A stretch of DNA of 64,000 nt from an uncultured Leptolinea sp. (GTDB taxonomy: Bacteria > Chloroflexota > Anaerolineae > Anaerolineales > Anaerolineaceae), in NCBI GenBank assembly GCA_903828565.1, contig CAIKMQ010000046.1:1-64000 (forward strand), given 5' to 3'. A program made the position numbers and the translations under genes. Below are positions 8,033-16,016 of this stretch, piece by piece (the first letter of the stretch is position 1; each line of letters opens with the position of its first letter). The notes under the pieces were generated by a model, which saw only the letters and a program-made list of their open reading frames with translations, ran no database searches and was not told the DNA's origin.

Positions 8033-8815
8033 TTAACGCAACTGTTGGAAATTAATGATAATCAGGTTCTCATCACAATTTTCGCTGGTTGTGATGAACA
8101 CTTTTTCAGATACGGCGGTACCAGCCTGGTTGTATAGCTGAACCCAGAGGGTTTGATAAGTGTAGGATGGAATGTCATCCAGCTGGATCTCGTAACCGGC
8201 TCCACCATATCGTTGGACGCTCCCGGTAATGCTCATCTCAGCTTTTACATGGCCGTGGAATGACCCATACACCTGCACGCGCAAGCCGAGGATCGGCGCA
8301 CCGGTTTGATCTTCCACATTACCACCCACTCCCAGCCAGGCGCAGCCAACTTCAGGGACCATGACGTTGTACGGTAGGGTGGAGGGGCTTCCTTGCACCA
8401 CCGCAAAGGGATAAGGGCTGTCAACCGGTCCCTGCGTCGCTTCAAGCCCGGGGGTCTTCGTTGGCAGCAGGATCATAAATGGCGTGTAGGCTACAGTCGG
8501 TGTGCTGGTTTCTGTCGGTATGCCTTCTGTTGGCGTACTGCTGAACAACGGTGTCGCTGTGGCAGTCGGTTCAGGCGTAGCAGTTGCTGTGGAAGTCGGC
8601 GATGGTGTGATAGTAGGGATTACCGGAGGGACCGCGGTGGCCGGGGGAGGAAAGAGATTATAGTCTGCCATCGGATCCTGATAGATCGCGACCGCGTAAT
8701 AAACAAAGATCAGGGTGCCGACAAAAAATACACCGCTGAAGAAGTTCAACCCCCAACGATGCCGCGGAGATCTTGGCGGTTCTGAATCGGGGAATTGTTC
8801 ATCTGAATAATCCAT
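8033..8815 (-). CDS. Membrane-anchored exported protein with Thr/Pro linker, unknown
   Basis: 260 residues. An acidic, Pro-rich cytoplasmic N-terminus of about 22 residues is followed by one membrane segment (FFSGVFFVGTLIFVYYAVAI, about 25-44), a Thr/Pro-rich extracellular linker (about 55-130), and a C-terminal beta-rich domain (about 150-260) with two Cys (GCAWLGVGGNVEDQTG and SENCDENL). The VEDQTGAPILGLRVQVYG stretch resembles carboxypeptidase-regulatory-like beta sandwiches. No catalytic motif is seen. The PpiC lipoprotein gene lies 13 bp upstream on the same strand, so the two probably form one unit. Confidence 0.7.
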   Translation of the reverse strand: MDYSDEQFPDSEPPRSPRHRWGLNFFSGVFFVGTLIFVYYAVAIYQDPMADYNLFPPPATAVPPVIPTITPSPTSTATATPEPTATATPLFSSTPTEGIPTETSTPTVAYTPFMILLPTKTPGLEATQGPVDSPYPFAVVQGSPSTLPYNVMVPEVGCAWLGVGGNVEDQTGAPILGLRVQVYGSFHGHVKAEMSITGSVQRYGGAGYEIQLDDIPSYTYQTLWVQLYNQAGTAVSEKVFITTSENCDENLIIINFQQLR

Positions 8816-8828
8816 CCATACCCCACTA

Positions 8829-9731
8829 TCAGGGAGTCACTGAAATGCTGGCAGCGCTCTGCCGCTGCATCAACCAGGTTTCAACAGCCTGCTGCTGGAC
8901 AAAGAGCAAAGCATCCGGTGTCAGCGGATGCGCATCATCTTTTTCCACCGCATAGATTATATGGAAACCTACTTCAGTGGAGATCACATCGCTGTACCCG
9001 CCCACAGACAAGGCGAATGCGGCATCATCCACAGCAGGTTGAGACAAATAGCCGTGTGGGAACCACCCCAGGTCACCTCTGGTAACAGGATCGACCTGGG
9101 CAGCTAGTTCATCAAAAGACACTCCGGCCTGCAGTTGGGCGAGATACCCTCGGGCAGTGGATTCGCTGAGGACACGTATCTGCCTGGCATGCACCTGCGG
9201 CGCGGTTAGCGGGATGGCCGCTGTGAGCGCGTCACGAACACAGGCTGCCTGGCTAGAGCGTTTGAACGCGACTCTGAAGGTCGAAGCATCATAGAAGTTT
9301 TGCTGCAGCCAGGAATTGAATGCTTCCTGCCCTCCGACAGCCGCGATCATCGCATCCAGACGAGACTGTAATGCGCCGTCATCAAGGGTGCAGGTGAACT
9401 CTGCGGCAGCTTGATCCAGCAAAACCTGGCGGATCAATTCCTGCTGAACCGCTGCTTCCTGTTCTGCTTCTGCTGGTAACTGTTGACCGGCAGCTTGCAT
9501 ACCCGCGCGGTACCGTTGTACTTCGGACTGGTACTCCACCACTGTGACACCCTGCCCGTTCACCAGAACCGCCATTGGCTCGCTGGTAGCCGTGGGAAGC
9601 GGAAGCGCAGTTGGCACGTCACTTGTAACTGTAGGTAAAGAGGCTGTGTTGTTCCCCGCGCAGCCAGAAACCAATGCCAGCGTAAGGAGCGCAGCCAGTA
9701 TTTGCGCGGTGGGGAGGATGTTTCTTCTCAT
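8829..9731 (-). CDS. PpiC-type (parvulin) peptidyl-prolyl isomerase lipoprotein
   Basis: Exported foldase-like lipoprotein, 300 residues. The signal peptide ends in the lipobox VSGC (Cys24), followed by a Thr/Pro-rich spacer. A SurA/PrsA-type N-terminal helical region lies at about 55-165, and a parvulin domain from about 180 to 280 carries the motifs ARQIRVLSESTA, GDLGWFPHGYL and TEVGFHIIYAVEK. It should assist folding of secreted proteins at the outer face of the membrane. A perfect TATAAT lies 7 bp upstream of the ATG with no Shine-Dalgarno, so the mRNA is probably leaderless. Followed by the membrane-anchored gene at 8033-8815. Confidence 0.88.
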   Translation of the reverse strand: MRRNILPTAQILAALLTLALVSGCAGNNTASLPTVTSDVPTALPLPTATSEPMAVLVNGQGVTVVEYQSEVQRYRAGMQAAGQQLPAEAEQEAAVQQELIRQVLLDQAAAEFTCTLDDGALQSRLDAMIAAVGGQEAFNSWLQQNFYDASTFRVAFKRSSQAACVRDALTAAIPLTAPQVHARQIRVLSESTARGYLAQLQAGVSFDELAAQVDPVTRGDLGWFPHGYLSQPAVDDAAFALSVGGYSDVISTEVGFHIIYAVEKDDAHPLTPDALLFVQQQAVETWLMQRQSAASISVTP

Positions 9732-9738
9732 CCATCAG

Positions 9739-9744
9739 ATTATA
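9739..9744 (-). promoter_or_regulatory. -10 element giving a leaderless PpiC transcript
   Basis: TATAAT on the minus strand, 7 bp before the ATG at 9731. No ribosome-binding site is present in between. Confidence 0.6.
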
Positions 9745-9806
9745 ACCCATCTGCTGCCCACCTCGCCCCGGCGATAAAGCGCTGCCGTAACGAACAGGAG
9801 AAAACC

Positions 9807-10898
9807 ATGAAGACCAAAATAAAACTGCTAATACCCCTCATCACCATCCTACTGCTGGCAGTACCGTTCAATGCTGCCAGTGTTTCAGCCAAAACGGTCA
9901 TTCCCGGCATCGATATCGTCAGTGTCGTACCCGGAGAGGTCGTCACCATCCAAACCAGTAACTTCCCGGCCAACCTCGATTTTGATGTGGTCATCGGGCC
10001 TTACGGGAAATACGGCTTGACAGGGTACAAGGTCGCCACGACAAATTCCGGCCAGGGCGGCGCTTTTACAGCTACCTATAACATTCCTGCCGATTATAAA
10101 ACCGCAGCCCGGCTAGCCATCCGCCTGACGAACCAAAGCAAGGGTTATTATGCCTACAACTGGTTTGAAAACGTGGCTCCCACCCCAGCTCCAACCGCAG
10201 TTCAAAAGACACCCATCCCGGGATATAGCGGGACGCCCTCCATCAAGATCCAATCTGTTGAAAGCGGACAGTTCGTTGGTGTGGAAGGCGTGAATTTTCC
10301 GCCCAATGCCAATCTGACAGTACGGATGCATGTCATCGGCACACGCGGTGTGAACGGATACAAAGCCGGTACGGTGAAAGCGGGCGATACAGGAGTGTTC
10401 ACATCCAAATTCAGCATACCTTCCGAACTTGGCCGGTTGTTCATGATCGCCATCCGTGTTGAGGATGAAGCCAGCGGATACTATGCTTACAACTGGTTCT
10501 TTAATCTCACCTCTCCAACTGTGAGCGTCCAACCAACCGCAGAAACGACCGCGCAGGCTGGCAAGACAGATGCTGGTGCTGCGGTAACAGCAACCCCTGC
10601 CTACGAGGGATTCCCAACCCTGGAGATCACCGCGGTGGAGAAGGGCAAAAAGGTCACCCTGGCGGCTGATAACCTGCCGGCTGGTAAAAGTTTTGATGTC
10701 TACCTGGGCAGCTTGAAACAAATGACCGGTGGAGGGATCAAAGTGACCAGCCTGCAATCCACCGATGAGGGAAAAGCCACTCTGACGGTTGAAATCCCGC
10801 CGGAACTGAGCAGCCTTTGGCAGTTATCTGTACGCATCATCAGCCCAGATAGCGGGTATTACGCGTATAACTGGTTCTACAATCAGACATACCCTTAA
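9807..10898 (+). CDS. Exported protein with three YYAYNWF repeats
   Basis: 363 residues from ATG 9807, behind AGGAG at 9796-9800; an in-frame upstream extension to 9702 is rejected. A signal peptide (about 1-30) is followed by three repeats of roughly 100-115 residues, joined by Pro/Thr linkers. Each repeat starts with a strand such as IDIVSVVPGEVVTIQTSNFP, passes a GxYGxxGYK-type turn and ends in GYYAYNWF. The pattern looks like tandem beta-sandwich domains. No enzyme motif is visible; an extracellular structural or binding role is a guess. It is divergent from the PpiC gene and closed by a strong terminator. Confidence 0.8.
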   Translation: MKTKIKLLIPLITILLLAVPFNAASVSAKTVIPGIDIVSVVPGEVVTIQTSNFPANLDFDVVIGPYGKYGLTGYKVATTNSGQGGAFTATYNIPADYKTAARLAIRLTNQSKGYYAYNWFENVAPTPAPTAVQKTPIPGYSGTPSIKIQSVESGQFVGVEGVNFPPNANLTVRMHVIGTRGVNGYKAGTVKAGDTGVFTSKFSIPSELGRLFMIAIRVEDEASGYYAYNWFFNLTSPTVSVQPTAETTAQAGKTDAGAAVTATPAYEGFPTLEITAVEKGKKVTLAADNLPAGKSFDVYLGSLKQMTGGGIKVTSLQSTDEGKATLTVEIPPELSSLWQLSVRIISPDSGYYAYNWFYNQTYP

Positions 10899-10911
10899 CA
10901 GGATTACAATA

Positions 10912-10948
10912 GAACGGCATGTGATGTTACTCACATGCCGTTCTTTTT
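10912..10948 (+). terminator. Intrinsic terminator of the YYAYNWF-repeat gene
   Basis: Perfect 13-bp stem: GAACGGCATGTGA (10912-10924) with its complement at 10931-10943, followed by a T run. Confidence 0.93.
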
Positions 10949-10964
10949 ATTATCGTTTTTTTAT

Positions 10965-10970
10965 TATAAT
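10965..10970 (+). promoter_or_regulatory. -10 element of the AlkP-superfamily gene
   Basis: TATAAT 33 bp before the ATG at 11004, directly after the preceding terminator. An AGGA ribosome-binding site lies at about 10992. Confidence 0.55.
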
Positions 10971-11003
10971 GAAATCAATATCCAACCTCATAGGATTTCC
11001 ATT

Positions 11004-12632
11004 ATGAAACCTGCCTTCCGTTTGATATTAATCGTCCTGATGCTGGTAGTCCTTGCTGCCGGTTCCTATTCTGGCGCAACCGGCTTGATCGAAGCCATGA
11101 TGCAATATAAGAGCCCCCTGGCGCAAAATCCACCAATGCCATCCGCTCCTCTGGGAGAACCCGTCACAAGACAGCTGGTGATCATCCTGGTGGATGCCCT
11201 GCGGCTCGACACATCCCTGGATGATAATTTGATGCCAACTCTGAACGGGTTGAGACAGGCGGGGGCTTACGCGCCAATGCAATCCAGACCACCCAGCTAT
11301 TCCGCTCCCGGCTATTCCACCCTATTCACTGGTGCCTGGCCTGAGATCAACAGCGGGCCGGCCTTCAATACCGAATATGATCTGATCGAACAACCCTGGT
11401 CACAGGATAACTTGTTCTCAGCCGCGCATCGCTCTGGCCTCAGGGTTGGCGTGAGCGGCTTCAACTGGTTTGAAAAGCTGATCCCAGCGGAATCCATTGA
11501 CCTGAAATACTATACTCCGTACGAAGACGATCTGGCAGATACCGGCGTTTTATTAGCCGCCTTGCACTGGCTTGAGAATCCTCCCGCCCAGGTCATCCTG
11601 ATACACCTTGACCAGCTGGATTTTGCCGGCCACCATCAGGGCGGCCCGCAGGCAGAAGGCTGGCGCCTGGCGGCCGTCCGGGTGGATCGGATGATCGCGA
11701 AGGTCGTCTCTGCGGTAGACCTGGAACAGGATACTATTGTAATCTTTGGAGATCACGGCCAAATCGATAGCGGCGGACACGGCGGCACGGAAGATGTTGT
11801 CCTCAGAGAACCTTTCATTATGGTTGGTAAGGGAGTGCAGCCTGGGGAGTATCCCCAAATATTGATGGTGGATGTTGCTCCCACCCTTGCCGCCCTGCTC
11901 GGCACAAATATCCCGGCCAGCAGCCAGGGCAGCGCACAGCTGGAGATGCTGGACTTGCCAGCTGCGGTGGAATCCGCTGTTGAGCAACAGCAATCCGCGG
12001 TACACGCGGATCTGGCAAAAGCTTATCACGCTGCCATCGGACAGCCGAACCTGACGCAGACCGTTGATGAGTCCCGCGAAGCCCTGCTGAAAGTGCAGCG
12101 CGGATGGCGTCTGCCTGTGACACTCCTTCTGATGGCCGGCTTACCGTTGGTATTCCTCTGGAGAAAGGCCCGCGTTCGTCTTCCATTGTTAGCCGGCGGT
12201 CTGATCGCCTTCGTCCTTTTCCAGCTGCGCTATGCGATCCTGGATGGCAAAGGGTACTCCTTTAGCGAAATATCCTCAGCGGCAGACCTGGTTAGCTATT
12301 GTGCCGTGACAATTTTAGGCGCTATGCTGTTGGGCTTCATTTTCAGCCTACTGGTAAACCGCAAGAAATTTACAGATCGCATGGAAGCGGCGCTATTCAC
12401 AGCCAGCTACACATTCGCCAGCATCTACTTCTGGTTGATACCCCTGCTTGTCAATTTCTGGTGGAATGGGTTACTGCCTGGGTGGACATTACCTCAATTG
12501 GATGTTTATTTCTGGGCACTTCTGGGTTATATCGGAATTTTGTTTAGCGCTGCCGGTGGATTGTTGCTGCTTGTGATCTTCCCATTGTTTACAAAAAAAG
12601 CAAAAAACAGAATACCTGATCACGCTGGTTAG
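11004..12632 (+). CDS. Alkaline-phosphatase-superfamily phosphodiesterase with C-terminal membrane domain
   Basis: 542 residues from ATG 11004. An N-terminal membrane anchor (about 5-27) is followed by an extracellular type I phosphodiesterase/AlkP-like domain (about 50-330). Its two-metal motifs are visible: VDALRLDTS (first Asp and a candidate nucleophile), a Pro-rich SYSAPGYSTLFTGAWPE segment that may hold the nucleophile Thr, HLDQLDFAGHH, and GDHGQIDSGGHGG. Five hydrophobic segments follow from about residue 370 to the end, a layout resembling GPI-ethanolamine-phosphate transferases. It may act on lipid or glycan phosphoesters, but the substrate is not readable. The MFS gene follows. Confidence 0.83.
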   Translation: MKPAFRLILIVLMLVVLAAGSYSGATGLIEAMMQYKSPLAQNPPMPSAPLGEPVTRQLVIILVDALRLDTSLDDNLMPTLNGLRQAGAYAPMQSRPPSYSAPGYSTLFTGAWPEINSGPAFNTEYDLIEQPWSQDNLFSAAHRSGLRVGVSGFNWFEKLIPAESIDLKYYTPYEDDLADTGVLLAALHWLENPPAQVILIHLDQLDFAGHHQGGPQAEGWRLAAVRVDRMIAKVVSAVDLEQDTIVIFGDHGQIDSGGHGGTEDVVLREPFIMVGKGVQPGEYPQILMVDVAPTLAALLGTNIPASSQGSAQLEMLDLPAAVESAVEQQQSAVHADLAKAYHAAIGQPNLTQTVDESREALLKVQRGWRLPVTLLLMAGLPLVFLWRKARVRLPLLAGGLIAFVLFQLRYAILDGKGYSFSEISSAADLVSYCAVTILGAMLLGFIFSLLVNRKKFTDRMEAALFTASYTFASIYFWLIPLLVNFWWNGLLPGWTLPQLDVYFWALLGYIGILFSAAGGLLLLVIFPLFTKKAKNRIPDHAG

Positions 12633-12688
12633 TTAATGTACACTCCAGGGTATATTGCTCACTATACAGCCCAAAGGTCCTGATTTTC

Positions 12689-13915
12689 ATGCAAAGATCT
12701 TCATCGCTTCAACGGATTTTCTCCTCCTTCCAACACCAGAATTACCGCCTGTGGTTTGGCGGTCAACTGGTGTCGCTGGTGGGCACCTGGATGCAATCTA
12801 CAGCCCAGGGATACCTCATTTACACGCTGACGGGATCCACAGCCTACCTCGGGTATATCTCGATCGCTGCCGGGATACCCACCTGGATCTTCATGATGTA
12901 CGGCGGCGTGATCGCAGACCGCATCCCAAGGCGCAATCTCATTATGATCACCCAGGCAGCCATGATGTTTCTGGCTTTTGCCCTGGCAACGCTGGTATTC
13001 ACGAACACCATCCAACCCTGGCACATTCTGGTTCTGGCCTTTTTATTGGGGATCGCCAACGCATTTGATGCCCCGACCCGCCAATCTTTCGTGCTTGAAT
13101 TGGTTGGCCGGGAAGACATGACGAACGCCATCGCGCTCAACGGAGCGATGTTCAACCTGGGGATCATCATCGGTCCTTCTATCGCAGGCATCACCTACGC
13201 TGCTATCGGGCCAGCGTGGTGCTTTCTTATCAATGGGATATCTTTCATTGCGGTGCTGATAGCGCTGGGCTTGATGAAGATCACCTATGTGCCGGAAAGG
13301 TCGCCCTCCCGTAATGTGATGGAGGAGCTGAAGACCGGTATTCAGTATGTCGCGCAAAACCGCGAAGTTCGTTCGTTGATCACTAACCTCGGGCTGATGT
13401 CCATTTTTGGTTTTGGTGTGGTCGCGCTCATCCCTGCATGGGCCGTTGAGGTACTGCATGGGGATGTTCGGGTGAACGGGCTGCTGCTCACTGCCCGGGG
13501 TGTTGGCTCTGTAATCGCCACGCTGTGGATTGCCTCACGCGGAAACCGCCACGGCCGGGGGAAGATTTGGCAGCTGGGTAACCTGCTGCTGCCGGTCTTC
13601 TGGATCATCTTCTCCCTGATGACCGAACTTCCCTTTGCCTTGATGGCAATTGGCGTGGTCGGCTTGAGCTTTATTCTTTCAAACAACCTGTCTAATTCTA
13701 TTCTGCAGACAGCAGTACCAGATGCTTTACGCGGGCGTGTGATGGCAATCTATACCATGGTCTTTTTTGGCCTGACCCCAGTCGGTTCGCTGCTTGCCGG
13801 CCTGGCAGCTGAGAAATTCGGACTGCAAATGACCGTATTTGCCAGCGGATTGATCTTCCTGGTGATCGCGCTCTATACATTCTTCAGATATCCCTATCTT
13901 CGAAAAATGGATTGA
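12689..13915 (+). CDS. MFS transporter, EntS/MFS_3-like
   Basis: 408 residues, about 12 membrane segments. The start NYRLWFGGQLVSLVGTWMQS and the loop ADRIPRRNLI are typical of the enterobactin-exporter-like MFS_3 family, as is the late motif ALRGRVMAIYTMVFFGLTPVGSL. It is probably a drug or metabolite efflux pump of the inner membrane; the substrate is unknown. The gene stands between the AlkP-like gene and the YdjC deacetylase in the same direction, with short gaps. Confidence 0.88.
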   Translation: MQRSSSLQRIFSSFQHQNYRLWFGGQLVSLVGTWMQSTAQGYLIYTLTGSTAYLGYISIAAGIPTWIFMMYGGVIADRIPRRNLIMITQAAMMFLAFALATLVFTNTIQPWHILVLAFLLGIANAFDAPTRQSFVLELVGREDMTNAIALNGAMFNLGIIIGPSIAGITYAAIGPAWCFLINGISFIAVLIALGLMKITYVPERSPSRNVMEELKTGIQYVAQNREVRSLITNLGLMSIFGFGVVALIPAWAVEVLHGDVRVNGLLLTARGVGSVIATLWIASRGNRHGRGKIWQLGNLLLPVFWIIFSLMTELPFALMAIGVVGLSFILSNNLSNSILQTAVPDALRGRVMAIYTMVFFGLTPVGSLLAGLAAEKFGLQMTVFASGLIFLVIALYTFFRYPYLRKMD

Positions 13916-13949
13916 GCCGAATGAGACCGATTTACATAGAGAATATATT

Positions 13950-14771
13950 GTGACCCTTCAATTGATCTTCAATGCAGATGATTACGGGCTGACAGCCGGC
14001 GTTTCACGCGGTATCCGCCAGGCGCATCTGCAGGGCGTGGTAACTTCCACTACCTGTATGATGGGTATGCCCGGCACAGCGGCTGAGATGCAAACCGCGC
14101 TGGCAGAATGCCCCAACCTGGGGTTGGGAGTCCACCTGACGCTGACAGCCGGGCGGCCAGTTTTACCATCTGCGGATGTAGCGGGCCTGTGCGACACCAA
14201 TGGCCTTTTTCTCCGGCTGGGCGATGTGCTGGGACACCGCCATGAGTTGCCGCTGGAACAGGTGGAAGCTGAGTGGCGTGCCCAGGTGAATGCTTTCATT
14301 CAGGCAGCCGGGAAGCTACCAACCCATCTGGATTCGCACCATCACAGCTCTTATTTCACCCCGGCTCTTTTCCGCGTCATGCTAAAACTGGCCGGAGAAT
14401 ATGGCACAGCCATCCGCTTTCCAGTTGCTGCCTGTGAACCTTACCGCACAACCGGGTTGCCGGATGAAGTCAATGCGGAACTGGAAGCTGCGCTGCCTGA
14501 AATGCTGGCCGAGTTCGCACCCCGGCGGGCAGATGGCTTCTGCGCGGATTTTTACGATACGGATGCCACCTGGCAGACTCTGGCTGATTTTATTGACCAT
14601 CACCCTGCAGGCACCTGGGAGGTGATGTGTCACCCCGCTTTTTGGGATGATGAGCTGCAAGCCATATCCAGTTACAATACGCAGCGCCAGCAGGAACTCA
14701 GCCTGCTCACAAGCCCGGAAACGCTGCAGGGATTGCGCCGCAGGCATGTCAGTATAGTAAATTTTTCTTAG
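13950..14771 (+). CDS. ChbG/YdjC-family carbohydrate deacetylase
   Basis: 273 residues, with a GTG start at 13950. Family motifs: NADDYGLT (metal Asp pair, residues 8-15), GLGVHLTLTAGRPV (metal His) and HLDSHHHSSY (metal His), plus MCHPAFWDDE near the C-terminus. Known members remove N-acetyl groups from chitooligosaccharides or related sugars using a divalent metal. No chitin-utilisation genes lie nearby, so the physiological substrate is open. The ribosome-binding site is weak. Confidence 0.88.
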   Translation: MTLQLIFNADDYGLTAGVSRGIRQAHLQGVVTSTTCMMGMPGTAAEMQTALAECPNLGLGVHLTLTAGRPVLPSADVAGLCDTNGLFLRLGDVLGHRHELPLEQVEAEWRAQVNAFIQAAGKLPTHLDSHHHSSYFTPALFRVMLKLAGEYGTAIRFPVAACEPYRTTGLPDEVNAELEAALPEMLAEFAPRRADGFCADFYDTDATWQTLADFIDHHPAGTWEVMCHPAFWDDELQAISSYNTQRQQELSLLTSPETLQGLRRRHVSIVNFS

Positions 14772-14840
14772 GGAATTTCAGCAACTAACAACCAGCCATC
14801 GGACCATCGCATATGACGGATGGATTTTCGCTGAATTTTT

Positions 14841-15062
14841 GTGGTTAAACGGAAAATGAGCGAGCTGGATCGAACCCCGGTGCAAATCAACCGGGGCAGG
14901 TATATCCCTTGCAGACGATGGGACTCGCAGCAAAAGATGGTGGTTAAACAGAAAATGAACGAGCTGGATCGAACCCCGATGCAAATCAACCGGGGCATGT
15001 ATATCCCTTACAGATGATGGGACTCGCTGCAAAAGTTGGTGGTTAAACGGAAAATGAGCGAG
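14841..15062 (-). repeat. Tandem 99-bp repeats containing tRNA-Lys-like relics
   Basis: Copies start at 14841 and 14940; a third start at 15039 runs for 24 bp and then becomes the 3' part of the intact tRNA-Lys. The two full copies differ at about 8 of 99 positions. Read on the minus strand, each has GCGAGT, then about 40 nt, a CCCCGG...CCGGGG hairpin, TTCGATCC and CTCGCTC. This is a 71-nt tRNA-sized body (14858-14928 and 14957-15027) whose ends pair (GCGAG with CTCGC). The remaining 28 bp match the flank just downstream of the real tRNA. The D-arm and anticodon arm are not recognisable, so these are not functional tRNAs. Confidence 0.85.
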
Positions 15063-15126
15063 GAGAGGATCGAACTCTCAACAAATGGCTTAAAAGGCCA
15101 CTGCTCTGCCATTGAGCTACTCGCCC
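15055..15126 (-). tRNA. tRNA-Lys (anticodon UUU)
   Basis: 72 nt without encoded CCA. Acceptor GGGCGAG pairs with CTCGCTC (one G-U). D-stem GCTC/GAGC, anticodon stem GTGGC/GCCAT with loop CTTTTAA (anticodon TTT), and T-stem GAGAG/CTCTC with loop TTCGATC. Discriminator A. All arms close. Its downstream flank is the 99-bp repeat array. Confidence 0.97.
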
Positions 15127-15173
15127 ACAACGGCTCATATTCTATCATCAGCCGGTATTTTGGTCAATAAGGA

Positions 15174-15866
15174 TTAATGTGTTGGAAAGAATAGCCCGAG
15201 TAATGTTTTGGCAGTACTTGAACAACTGTTGTTGATTGTTGCGGCAGCCGCGGCATAATACCAGCCACCAGTTTGCATGGCTGCACCTATCCCAGCGGCA
15301 CATGACATCGCCTTCATTTCCTTGGATAATGTGTCGAAGAATGTATCCATGAATACATCCTCGTTAAAATCCTCGGTGTAATATGCCACTGTATCAAAAG
15401 CCGATCTCATATTTAGGTACATGCCATCCAAAGGGTCTTGAACCGGATTCAAGATGGAACCCTGCTCCCCACCCACACAACCATACCCGGGGACATAAAG
15501 GATTTCAACCCGCGGAGACCCATACGGTTGGTCCAGAACATCGAACAAACAGGTATCCGAACGAGTTTGGTATGTGTAGAGGTCGAGGTAAGTCACATTG
15601 ATCTGGGTAAAATCATCTACCCACCACCAACCTTTGGTATAGGCCATGCTAAAACCGGCCGGATCCGATTTATACCATGTGTTCCAGTAACCACTCTGGT
15701 TATAACCTCCGATACTGACGTTGGTCAACAGGATCCTGGTATCATCCACAAAGAATACGATCTGCCTTCCGGAAGAGATCGCCGATTGACTATTTGCCAG
15801 GACAGGGGATACTCCGGTAGACATCATGAAACTAACTATAAGAAGAACTATGATTCCTTTTTTCAC
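15174..15866 (-). CDS. Exported protein of unknown function
   Basis: 230 residues from a GTG at 15866, chosen because AGGAG lies 7 nt upstream and the protein then begins with a normal signal peptide (KKGIIVLLIVSFMMSTGVSPVLA). The mature part is rich in Tyr, Trp and Asn and has four to six Cys (TCLFD, YGCVGG, MSCAAG, NNSCSS), suggesting disulfides. The C-terminus has an Ala-rich stretch (YYAAAAATI) that could be a short membrane-interacting helix. I do not recognise the family. The tRNA-Lys gene lies downstream. Confidence 0.65.
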   Translation of the reverse strand: MKKGIIVLLIVSFMMSTGVSPVLANSQSAISSGRQIVFFVDDTRILLTNVSIGGYNQSGYWNTWYKSDPAGFSMAYTKGWWWVDDFTQINVTYLDLYTYQTRSDTCLFDVLDQPYGSPRVEILYVPGYGCVGGEQGSILNPVQDPLDGMYLNMRSAFDTVAYYTEDFNEDVFMDTFFDTLSKEMKAMSCAAGIGAAMQTGGWYYAAAAATINNSCSSTAKTLLGLFFPTH

Positions 15867-15948
15867 TCTTTTTCTCCTATTCGGATTTGATTCAATAGTA
15901 GTGAATAATCCAACAATGTCAATAGTCACTCATTGGTAATATCAGAAA

Positions 15949-15982
15949 CTCAGGCATCCCATTGCCAGATGTAATGCCTGAG
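15949..15982 (-). terminator. Probable terminator of the FGE/dockerin gene
   Basis: 9-bp stem CTCAGGCAT/ATGCCTGAG with a 16-nt loop, followed on the minus strand by TTTCTGATATT. It lies 34 bp past the stop at 16017. Confidence 0.5.
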
Positions 15983-16016
15983 CAGTCTGATTAACCGAAT
16001 ATTCGATAGATTCCAG

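Noticed and set aside
14841-15126. Integrative-element attachment site at tRNA-Lys
   Set aside because: Repeated tRNA 3' ends can mark integration, but the copies are directly adjacent (99-bp period) with no cargo and no integrase in the window.
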